Source: Haloarculaceae archaeon (GTDB lineage Archaea > Halobacteriota > Halobacteria > Halobacteriales > Haloarculaceae). From it: a stretch of 12,703 bases of DNA. The notes beneath the pieces are model-generated. The model ran no database searches, was not told the DNA's origin, and saw only the letters and a list, made by a program, of their open reading frames with translations. This document shows, in pieces, positions 1-6,183 of this stretch. Position 1 is the first letter of the stretch. Each line of letters begins with the position of its first letter. The position numbers were made by a program, and so were the translations under genes. The stretch spans positions 1 to 12,703 of the forward strand of contig JAHENN010000011.1 of assembly GCA_018609665.1 (NCBI GenBank), in the 5' to 3' direction.

Positions 1-326
1 CCGCCGCCGCGGTCGGCCGGCCGGACGAAGAGGTTGTGGACGACGCCGCGGTCGACGTCCTGGGCGTAGCCCTCGGACTCGGTGCCGAAGGTGACGAAGC
101 CGACGACGTCGTCGTCGCGGGCGACGAAGGCGGTGCCGGCGGCGGCGTGACGGAGCATCGTCTCGCGGACGCGCCGGCGGTTGGCCGACGCGCGGAGGTG
201 CGAGCCGTGGTCGCGCTGGCCGGCCGCCAGCTCGACCCACAGGGTCGTCACGGCCTCGGCGTTGTCGGTGTCGAGCCGTTCGAGGGCGTAGCCCGGCGGG
301 GCCTCGATGTCGACGGCGTCGTCCAT
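1..326 (-). CDS. GNAT family N-acetyltransferase (3' end cut by the window edge)
   Basis: The 108 visible residues are an N-terminal portion of a GNAT acyltransferase, an enzyme class that moves an acetyl group from acetyl-CoA to an amine; the acceptor cannot be told. A central strand VVGFVTFG (residues 74-81) is followed by a beta-4/motif A region, VHNLFVRPADRGG (residues 96-108), which matches the family pattern of hydrophobic strand, V-x-P and then the R-x-x-G-x-G pyrophosphate loop that binds CoA. The C-terminal half lies beyond base 1. The start is the ATG at 326, only 4 nt after the pgk stop, with a G-rich Shine-Dalgarno-like stretch inside the pgk 3' end, so the two genes are probably co-transcribed and translationally coupled. 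The product is acidic, as expected for a haloarchaeon. Family assignment is fairly sure; specific function is unknown. Confidence 0.8.
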   Translation of the reverse strand, partial: MDDAVDIEAPPGYALERLDTDNAEAVTTLWVELAAGQRDHGSHLRASANRRRVRETMLRHAAAGTAFVARDDDVVGFVTFGTESEGYAQDVDRGVVHNLFVRPADRGG

Positions 327-330
327 CCCG

Positions 331-1515
331 TTACCCCCGCAGCGCCTCGACGCCGGGGAGCGTCTCGCCGGAGAGCATCCGGAGGGCGGCACCGCCGCCG
401 GTGGAGACGTGGTCGAACCCCTCGACGCCGAACCGGCGCATCGCCGCGGCGGTGTCGCCGCCGCCGACGATGCTGGTTTCCGCCCGGGTCGCTGCCTGGT
501 ACAGCTCCCGGGTGCCGAACTCGAAGCGTTCGTCCTCGAAGACGCCGGGCGGGCCGTTGAGGACGGCGGTGCCGGCCTCCTCGAGGATGTCGGCGTAGGC
601 GGCGAGCGTCCGGGCGCCGATGTCCATGGCGGGCGACTCGGCGGGCAGGTCGTCGAGGCCGACCTCGGCGCGGTCGCCGTCCCGCTCGACGGCGACGTCG
701 CGGGGGACGTACACCCGGTGGCTGAAGTCGTCCAGCAGGTCGCCGGCGGCCTTGACCGCCCCGTGGCTCCGCTCGTTGACGACGCCGGCCGACGCCGCCC
801 CCAGGGAGACGCCGTCGGCCAGCAGGAACGCGTTGCCGACGACGCCGGCCGTCAGGACGGCGTCGGCCAGCCCCCGCTCCAGCACCGACCGGGCGACGCC
901 GATGGCGTCGTCGACCTTCGCGCCGCCGAGGACGTACACCCGCGGTTCGGGGCTGTCCTCGATGGAGCCGAGCACCTCCAGTTCCCGCTCCATGACGCGG
1001 CCGGCGTAGGCCGGCAGCGCGGTCGGAAAGCCGACGATGGAGGGCTGCTTCCGGTGGGCGGTAGCGAAGGCGTCGTTGACGTAGGCGTCCAGCGCCGGCG
1101 CGAGCTTCGACACCAGGTGTGTCTCGGCGGCCGCCCCGGGTTCGAATGACATGTACTCCTCGGAGTAGAAGCGGGTGTTCTCCAGCAGGACGACCCCGCC
1201 GGGGTCGAGGTCGGCGATGCGGTCGCGGGCGGCCGCGCCGAAGATGGCGTCGCAGTAGTCGACCGGCGCCGCCAGCAGCTCGTCGAGGCGGGCGGCGTGC
1301 GAGGAGAGGTCGGCGAACTCCTCGCCGCCCGGACGACCCTGGTGGGCGAGGAGGACGACCCGGCCGTCCCGCCGGCAGAGCTCGTCGACGGTGTCGACGT
1401 GGGCCCGGAGCCGCGCGTCGTCGGCCAGCGTCCCCTCCGCGAGGGGGCTGTTGATGTCGACGCGCACCCCGAGCGCCGCCCCCTCGGCCTCCAGGTCGTC
1501 GAGGGTCCGTATCAT
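331..1515 (-). CDS. pgk: Phosphoglycerate kinase
   Basis: Phosphoglycerate kinase (394 aa) interconverts 1,3-bisphosphoglycerate + ADP and 3-phosphoglycerate + ATP in the cytoplasm, the shared lower arm of glycolysis and gluconeogenesis. The family signature is seen at residues 17-24 (VRVDINSP, with the archaeal Ser in place of bacterial Val). Further landmarks are HQGRPGG (58-64), LLENTRF (110-116), VNDAFATAHR (146-155), GGAKVDDA (197-204), the nucleotide-binding NGPPGVFE (320-327) and the C-terminal GGGDTAAA (351-358) and STGGGAAL (371-378) loops. Length is normal for the family. The frame stays open 21 codons upstream to 1578, but that extension is basic and unconserved in character, so the ATG at 1515 (M-I-R-T-L) is chosen. 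It has no clear Shine-Dalgarno, so a leaderless or short-leader message is possible. The GNAT gene follows 4 nt downstream. Confidence 0.97.
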   Translation of the reverse strand: MIRTLDDLEAEGAALGVRVDINSPLAEGTLADDARLRAHVDTVDELCRRDGRVVLLAHQGRPGGEEFADLSSHAARLDELLAAPVDYCDAIFGAAARDRIADLDPGGVVLLENTRFYSEEYMSFEPGAAAETHLVSKLAPALDAYVNDAFATAHRKQPSIVGFPTALPAYAGRVMERELEVLGSIEDSPEPRVYVLGGAKVDDAIGVARSVLERGLADAVLTAGVVGNAFLLADGVSLGAASAGVVNERSHGAVKAAGDLLDDFSHRVYVPRDVAVERDGDRAEVGLDDLPAESPAMDIGARTLAAYADILEEAGTAVLNGPPGVFEDERFEFGTRELYQAATRAETSIVGGGDTAAAMRRFGVEGFDHVSTGGGAALRMLSGETLPGVEALRG

Positions 1516-1636
1516 GCATGGCCGTGCCCGCGGCGGGGAGATAGGCGTTTCCCTTGCGACGGAACGGCGGTGCCACACGGCCGTATCCGGGCATGAGTGG
1601 TGCTTCTTAATACGCTGATGCCCAAAATAACGAAGG

Positions 1637-1646
1637 TTTATTTAAT
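1637..1646 (+). promoter_or_regulatory. TATA box of the livHMGF operon
   Basis: The AT-rich element TTTATTTAAT stands out in a GC-rich region and is preceded by CGAAGG, which resembles an archaeal BRE. Its centre is about 39 nt upstream of the livH ATG, so with the usual archaeal spacing of 25-27 nt transcription would start near 1667-1669, leaving a leader of only about 12-14 nt. The divergent pgk promoter must lie in the same 165-bp gap but is less clear; ATTAAG-like sequence on the minus strand near 1605-1612 is one candidate. Confidence 0.6.
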
Positions 1647-1666
1647 ATCCCGTGCCCCGGGTAGCT

Positions 1667-1677
1667 TGTGAGTCACA
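1667..1677. promoter_or_regulatory. Perfect TGTGA-G-TCACA palindrome at the predicted livH transcription start (possible operator)
   Basis: An 11-bp perfect inverted repeat, TGTGA and TCACA separated by one G, ends 3 nt before the livH start codon and coincides with the transcription start predicted from the TATA box. A protein bound there would block initiation. This placement is suggestive of an operator, but no regulator or binding consensus is recognised, so the role is inference. Confidence 0.3.
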
Positions 1678-1680
1678 CGT

Positions 1681-2835
1681 ATGGGTGTAGCAGACGGATA
1701 TAGGACGCGGGTCGGGGTGCTCGTCGAGAACCCCCTCTACGGGTTGCTCGCGTTCGTCGGCCTGTATCTGGTCGCCGACCTCATCCTGAAACTGGGTGGA
1801 ATCGAGCTCGAGCTCGCCGGCGTCAAGGTGCTGGGCGGGTTCGAGCCGCTGAACAGCTTCCTGAGCAAGGTCATCAGCGGTCTCCTGCGGGGGCTCATCA
1901 TCGGCCTGACCGGCATCGGCCTCTCGATGACCTACAGCATCCTCGGGTTCGCGAACTTCGCCCACGGCGACTTCATCACCGTAGGAGCGTTCATCGGGAC
2001 GGTGACGTCGTACATCGTCGCGGGCGTAATCGGCGCCGCGACGTACGATATCGGAACCCTGGCGCTGCTGAAGATCCAGGCGACGCAGCTGGGGCTGGCC
2101 ATCACCGGAGGGTGGGTAGCCTTCGCGGCCATCGTCCTCGGGCTCGTCGTCGCCGGCGCCGGAACCGTCGGCGTCGTCCTGGTCGTCGACCGGCTGGCGT
2201 TCAAGCCCATCCGGGACCGCTCGAGCGTCGCGCTGCTGATCACCAGCATCGGCGTCGCGCTCGTCGTCCGGTATCTCGCCAACTTCATCTGGGGGATCGA
2301 GAAGTTCACAACCAGCTCTCCCCTCGACGTGTGGGAGTTCTCCGTCACGCTCAGCAGCGGCGACGTCACGGTCAACGCACACGACCTCACCCTGCTGGTA
2401 CTCGCGGTGTCGCTGATGCTCGGGGTCCACGTGCTGTTGCAGACCTCGAAGCTCGGCAAGGCGATGCGCGCCATGGCCGACAACAAGGACCTCGCCCGCG
2501 TGACCGGCATCCCGACGGAGCGGGTCATCCGGTTCACGTGGGTGCTCGGCGGGAGCCTCACCGGCGTCGCCGGCTACACATGGGTGCTGTGGCGGGGCAC
2601 GTTCGGCTGGTTCGACGGCTGGCTGTTCCTGCTGCTGGTGTTCGCCGCGGTCATCCTCGGCGGCATCGGGTCGATCTACGGCGCGATGGCCGGCGGACTC
2701 GTCATCGGGCTGGCGCGTGACCTCTCGACGGTGTTCATCCCGAGCGCGCTGGCGAAGGCCTCCGCCTTCGCGCTGATGATCGTGGTACTGGTCGTCAAGC
2801 CGTCCGGACTGTTCGCAGGGAGGACGACAGCATGA
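1681..2835 (+). CDS. livH: Branched-chain amino acid-type ABC transporter permease (LivH-like)
   Basis: This is one of the two membrane subunits of a LivHMGF-type importer (384 aa); it pairs with LivM to form the translocation path in the cytoplasmic membrane. It has many hydrophobic segments, beginning near residues 20-37 and 68-88. The family hallmark GFANFAHGDF lies at residues 89-98 (LivH proteins typically carry G-x-I-N-F-A-H-G-E). A cytoplasmic coupling loop follows, SKLGKAMRAMADNKDLARVTGI (256-277), which corresponds to the EAA-like loop that docks on the ATPase. A Gly-rich stretch, LGGIGSIYGAMAGG (326-339), completes the family pattern. The N-terminal ~60 residues extend beyond typical bacterial LivH. 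The gene opens a four-gene operon and overlaps livM by ATGA. The substrate class (branched-chain or other amino acids, or small amides) is inferred from the family only. Confidence 0.92.
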   Translation: MGVADGYRTRVGVLVENPLYGLLAFVGLYLVADLILKLGGIELELAGVKVLGGFEPLNSFLSKVISGLLRGLIIGLTGIGLSMTYSILGFANFAHGDFITVGAFIGTVTSYIVAGVIGAATYDIGTLALLKIQATQLGLAITGGWVAFAAIVLGLVVAGAGTVGVVLVVDRLAFKPIRDRSSVALLITSIGVALVVRYLANFIWGIEKFTTSSPLDVWEFSVTLSSGDVTVNAHDLTLLVLAVSLMLGVHVLLQTSKLGKAMRAMADNKDLARVTGIPTERVIRFTWVLGGSLTGVAGYTWVLWRGTFGWFDGWLFLLLVFAAVILGGIGSIYGAMAGGLVIGLARDLSTVFIPSALAKASAFALMIVVLVVKPSGLFAGRTTA

Positions 2836-4193
2836 GCGTCAGCGACCGGGTCCCGGACCGCGTTTCCGCGGTCAGGGACAGCGACCCGGCGATGATTCTC
2901 CTGCTGCTGCTGGCCATCTACGCGGTGTATCTGGTCCTCGGCAGCATCGCGGGGGTCGACCCCCTCTCGAACCTGACGTCGCTGACCCGGTGGATCGGCC
3001 TGTTCGCCATCGCGGCGCTGGCGCTGAACCTCCACTGGGGGTACACCGGCCTGTTCAACATCGGCGTCATCGGCTTCATGGGCGTCGGCGTCTACGTGAC
3101 GGCCATCGTCTCCAAGGAGCCGATGGCGGCCGGCGGCGGTGCGGTCGGCGGGGCGGCCGGCGGGCTCGGGCTCCCGCTTCCGATCGGCATGCTAGCCGGC
3201 GCGCTCGCGGCGGCGCTGTTCGGCCTGCTCGTCGCGCTGCCGGCGCTCCGGCTGCGGGCCGACTACCTCGCCATCGTCACCGTCGCGGTCAGCGAGATTT
3301 TCCGGCTGTCGGTCCGGAACGGCAACATCGCGTCGTTCAACGTCGGCGGGCTGGCACTCGGCTTCGGCGGCGGCGACGGGCTCCAGCTCGACTGGGGCAG
3401 CGAGGTCGAGCTCCTCTTCGACGCCCTGCTGCTCGGCGGGGTCTACGACGGCCTCGTGAGGGCGGCGGAGCAGCTGACCGGCAGCCCGGTCACGGTCGAC
3501 CGCGTCGGCTACGCGCTGATACTGCTGGCGTTCATGGCCGGCTACTACGCGCTGCTCCAGCGGATGGGCAACTCGCCGTTCGGGCGCGTCCTGAAGGCCA
3601 TCCGCGAGGACGAGGAGGCGACGAACTCCCTCGGCAAGGACACCGACCGGTTCAAAATCGTCGTCTTCATGATCGGCTGCGGGCTGATGGGGCTGCTCGG
3701 CGTGCTCTGGTACATGAACGCCGGCGGCGGCGGCGGCTCGATCAACCCCACGCAGTTCCGTCCGACCATAACGTTCTATATCTGGGTGGCGCTGATCATC
3801 GGCGGCGCCGGCTCCAACACCGGCAGCGTGATGGGCGGGGCGCTGTTCGCCGCCGTCCTCTACCGCGGGCCGCGGTTCCTGCAGACCGTCATCGACGAGC
3901 TGACCGGCACGGACCTGAGCCGCTTCGCCCGGCAGACCGGCTTCGGCGAGGCGATGGCGCCCATCGCCGGGAGCTTCGACGTCTTCCCGCTGCTGCTGTA
4001 CACCGTCACCAAGCTCCAGGACCTCCAGCTGCTCATCATGGGGCTGGTCATCATCTACCTGATGCACAACCGCCCGCAGGGGCTGCTCGGCCACCGGAAG
4101 GAGCAGGCCGCCGCCATCGAGCTGTCGCGGCCGGACCGCCGGTCGGGCGGCGACCGCGCGGTCGCCGCCGACGGGGGTGTCGAGGATGAGTGA
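2832..4193 (+). CDS. livM: Branched-chain amino acid-type ABC transporter permease (LivM-like)
   Basis: Second membrane subunit of the importer (453 aa). LivM landmarks are LNLHWGYTGLFNIGVIGFMG at residues 65-84 (family: G-x-x-G-x-x-S/N-x-G-x-x-x-F-x-G), LRLRADYLAIVT (139-150, a family core motif) and the coupling loop GRVLKAIREDEEATNSLGKD (251-270). At least eight hydrophobic segments are visible. It is longer than typical bacterial LivM: a hydrophilic loop with extra helical sequence lies at about 345-385, and a charged, Arg/Asp-rich tail at 420-453 should be cytoplasmic. The ATG at 2832 overlaps the livH stop (ATGA), and GGAGG at 2819-2823 is a well-placed Shine-Dalgarno 8 nt upstream, which supports this start. 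Translation is probably coupled to livH. Confidence 0.92.
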   Translation: MSVSDRVPDRVSAVRDSDPAMILLLLLAIYAVYLVLGSIAGVDPLSNLTSLTRWIGLFAIAALALNLHWGYTGLFNIGVIGFMGVGVYVTAIVSKEPMAAGGGAVGGAAGGLGLPLPIGMLAGALAAALFGLLVALPALRLRADYLAIVTVAVSEIFRLSVRNGNIASFNVGGLALGFGGGDGLQLDWGSEVELLFDALLLGGVYDGLVRAAEQLTGSPVTVDRVGYALILLAFMAGYYALLQRMGNSPFGRVLKAIREDEEATNSLGKDTDRFKIVVFMIGCGLMGLLGVLWYMNAGGGGGSINPTQFRPTITFYIWVALIIGGAGSNTGSVMGGALFAAVLYRGPRFLQTVIDELTGTDLSRFARQTGFGEAMAPIAGSFDVFPLLLYTVTKLQDLQLLIMGLVIIYLMHNRPQGLLGHRKEQAAAIELSRPDRRSGGDRAVAADGGVEDE

Positions 4194-5091
4194 CACCGAC
4201 ATCGATGCGCCGGACGAGGCGGTCCAGGCGAACGTCCCCGACGACGCCGACGTCGACTACGAGGAGGCCGAGACGCAGGACTCCGAAACCGAGGAGGCCG
4301 CCAAACACGTCCCCGAGGCCGTCCCGCTGCAGGTCGAGAGCCTGACCAAGCAGTTCGGCGGGCTGACCGCCGTCGACGGCGCCTCCTTCGAGGTCGAGCA
4401 GGGAAGTCTGACCGGCCTCATCGGCCCGAACGGCGCCGGCAAGTCGACGACGTTCAACTGCATCACCGGCGTCCTCGAACCGACGGCCGGCGTCGTCCGG
4501 TTCAACGGCGAGGACATCACCGGGCTCGCCCCTCACGAGGTGGCCGACCGGGGGCTCGCCCGGACGTTCCAGATCGCCCGCGAACTCGGCGAGATGACCG
4601 TCCTCGAGAACCTGATGCTGGCGCCGATGGGGCAGCGCGGCGAGTCGCTGTGGCGGAGCGTTCTCCCGTTCACCCGCCGGTCGGTCGTCGAGGAGGAAGA
4701 GGAGGTGCTCGAGGAGGTCTGGGACACCCTGGAGTTCTTCGACATCGACCACCTCGCCGACGAGTACGCGGGCAACCTCTCGGGCGGCCAGCGGAAGCTG
4801 CTGGAGCTGGCGCGCGTGCTGTTGACCGATCCCGACGTGCTCCTGCTCGACGAGCCGTTCGCCGGCGTCAACCCGTCGCTGGAGGAGCGGCTGCTGGAGC
4901 ACCTCCACGAGCTCCGGGAGCAGGGGTACACGTTCCTCATCGTCGAACACGACATGGACCTCATCATGAACAACTGCGAACGAGTCATCGTGATGCACCA
5001 GGGGAGCGTCCTCACCGAGGGGACGCCGGAGGACGTCAAGTCCGACGAGCGCGTCCTCGAGGCGTACCTCGGCGGGGAGGTGGAGACATGA
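4186..5091 (+). CDS. livG: ABC transporter ATP-binding protein (LivG-like)
   Basis: First ATPase of the importer (301 aa), which works at the inner membrane face on LivH/LivM. All catalytic motifs are intact: Walker A GPNGAGKST (80-88), Q-loop Gln129 in RTFQI, signature LSGGQ (198-202), Walker B LLLDEP (219-224) and H-loop His255 in VEHD. The LivG-type insert after the Q-loop (ENLMLAP followed by a ~30-residue helical segment) is present. An acidic, Asp/Glu-rich tail of about 45 residues precedes the ABC domain, as often found in haloarchaea. The frame opens at a GTG at 4177, but the ATG at 4186 is preferred because GGGGGTG at 4173-4179 makes a Shine-Dalgarno with 6-nt spacing. It overlaps the livM stop by 8 nt and livF by 4 nt. 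Confidence 0.94.
   Translation: MSDTDIDAPDEAVQANVPDDADVDYEEAETQDSETEEAAKHVPEAVPLQVESLTKQFGGLTAVDGASFEVEQGSLTGLIGPNGAGKSTTFNCITGVLEPTAGVVRFNGEDITGLAPHEVADRGLARTFQIARELGEMTVLENLMLAPMGQRGESLWRSVLPFTRRSVVEEEEEVLEEVWDTLEFFDIDHLADEYAGNLSGGQRKLLELARVLLTDPDVLLLDEPFAGVNPSLEERLLEHLHELREQGYTFLIVEHDMDLIMNNCERVIVMHQGSVLTEGTPEDVKSDERVLEAYLGGEVET
5076..5082 (+). promoter_or_regulatory. Strong Shine-Dalgarno for livF
   Basis: GGAGGTG, a full match to the core complementary to the archaeal 16S rRNA 3' end, sits 5 nt before the livF ATG, inside the last codons of livG. It fixes the livF start and supports coupled translation in the operon. Confidence 0.7.
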
Positions 5092-5849
5092 GCACGGAGA
5101 CGGGCGCCGCCAGCGGCGCCGCCACCGAGATCGACCGGTGGTCGGAATCGCTGCTGCAGGTGCGGAACCTCGACGCCGGCTACGGCGACCTCCAGATCCT
5201 CACCGACGTCGACCTCGACGTCCGCGACGGCGAGTACGTCACCATCGTCGGCCCGAACGGCGCCGGCAAGTCGACGGTGATGAAGTCCGTCTTCGGGCTC
5301 ACCTCCCACATGGGCGGGACGGTGACGTTCGACGACTCCGACATCACCGGCATGCCGCCGGACGAGATCATCTACGAGGGACTCGGCTACGTCCCGCAGA
5401 ATAACAACATCTTCGACTCGCTGTCGGTCCGGGAGAACCTCGAGATGGGCGCGTACATCCTCGACGAGGTGCCCGAGGACGCCCTCGCGGAGGTCTTCGA
5501 GCGGTTCCCCATCCTCGAGGAGCGGCAGGACCAGACGGCCGGCACCATGAGCGGCGGCCAACAGCAGATGCTCGCGATGGGGCGGGCGCTGATGCTGTCG
5601 CCCGAGATGCTGCTGCTCGACGAGCCGTCGGCGGGGCTGGCGCCGGACCTCGTCGACGAGATGTTCGAGAAGGTCGACGAGATCAACGACGCCGGGACGT
5701 CCATCCTGATGGTCGAGCAGAACGCCAAGGAGGCGCTGCGGCGCTGCGACCGGGGGTACGTCCTCGTCGACGGGAAGAACCGCTACGAGGACAGCGGCAC
5801 CGCCCTGCTGGACGACGAGCAGGTCAGACGGGATTTCCTCGGCGGCTGA
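5088..5849 (+). CDS. livF: ABC transporter ATP-binding protein (LivF-like)
   Basis: Second ATPase of the importer (253 aa), forming the nucleotide-binding dimer with LivG. Visible motifs are Walker A GPNGAGKST (55-63), Q-loop Gln104 in YVPQ, signature MSGGQ (154-158) and Walker B LLLDEP (175-180). The switch position holds VEQN (Gln211) instead of His, which is characteristic of LivF proteins rather than a defect. The phrases GYGDLQIL near the N-terminus and SAGLAPDLVDEMF after Walker B are LivF-typical. The ATG at 5088 overlaps the livG stop (ATGA). It is the last gene of the operon; no oligo-T terminator is obvious just downstream. An upstream extension of the frame into livG is a shadow. 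Confidence 0.94.
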   Translation: MSTETGAASGAATEIDRWSESLLQVRNLDAGYGDLQILTDVDLDVRDGEYVTIVGPNGAGKSTVMKSVFGLTSHMGGTVTFDDSDITGMPPDEIIYEGLGYVPQNNNIFDSLSVRENLEMGAYILDEVPEDALAEVFERFPILEERQDQTAGTMSGGQQQMLAMGRALMLSPEMLLLDEPSAGLAPDLVDEMFEKVDEINDAGTSILMVEQNAKEALRRCDRGYVLVDGKNRYEDSGTALLDDEQVRRDFLGG

Positions 5850-6160
5850 CGCCGCCCCTGCCGTCGCGTCGAGACTTCTGCCGTGTGGTCGTCGTCCGGG
5901 AGCGTGTCGTCCGTCGCCTTCGCGCGTCTTCGCCACGGGCGACGCCCGGGAGCGTTCGCCTCGCACGGCCGGCAGCGGGCGACTCCGGTGCTCGCTCGGC
6001 GTAGCGGCGTCGGGTGCCGTCTCCGTACCTCTCGACCCGCCGGAAGGGGGCCAGGTGGCCCGGGACGGGTACGGTAGCGTTCCGGGACGGAGAAGGCACT
6101 CGCGTGGGGCCGTAGCAGAGGTCTGATACCGCCGGCGCCGCCGCTACGGGCGGGACGCCG
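5850..6160. other. Intergenic region between converging transcripts, no gene seen
   Basis: The 3' ends of livF and the substrate-binding-protein gene converge here. Two short open frames exist (a minus-strand one at about 5824-6099 and a plus-strand one at 5883-6077), but both encode Arg/Thr/Pro-rich basic peptides unlike the acidic haloarchaeal proteome, and they lack ribosome sites or TATA boxes. I see no RNA gene, mobile element or recognisable protein remnant. Confidence 0.5.
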
Positions 6161-6163
6161 AAT

Positions 6164-6169
6164 AAAAAA
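6164..6169 (-). terminator. Oligo-T terminator of the substrate-binding-protein gene
   Basis: On the minus strand a run of six T follows a GC-rich stretch 15 nt past the TAA stop of the binding-protein gene. Archaeal RNA polymerase terminates at such oligo-T tracts without needing a hairpin. Its closeness to the stop argues that the gene ends here by design and has not lost a longer 3' portion. Confidence 0.55.
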
Positions 6170-6183
6170 CGCGGGTATCCGGG

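Noticed and set aside
248..1594. 448-codon minus-strand open frame overlapping pgk
   Set aside because: Its product is almost entirely Arg, Gly, Pro and Ala, the typical out-of-frame shadow in GC-rich DNA, while the pgk frame encodes a clear and complete enzyme.
4177..4185. Alternative GTG start for livG, three codons upstream of the ATG
   Set aside because: The GTG lies inside the Shine-Dalgarno-like GGGGGTG that is well spaced for the ATG at 4186.
4421..5277. Identical run of more than 25 bases in livG and livF
   Set aside because: It encodes the shared Walker A motif GPNGAGKST with the same preferred codons; conservation and codon bias explain it without invoking recombination.
5751..5760. 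Possible loss of the H-loop in LivF (VEQN instead of VEH)
   Set aside because: Gln at this position is typical of LivF-type ATPases and is not a defect. The residue itself is Gln211, at about 5718-5720.
5824..6099. 91-codon minus-strand frame in the livF downstream gap
   Set aside because: Basic, Arg/Thr-rich product unlike haloarchaeal proteins, no promoter or ribosome site, and it overlaps the end of livF.
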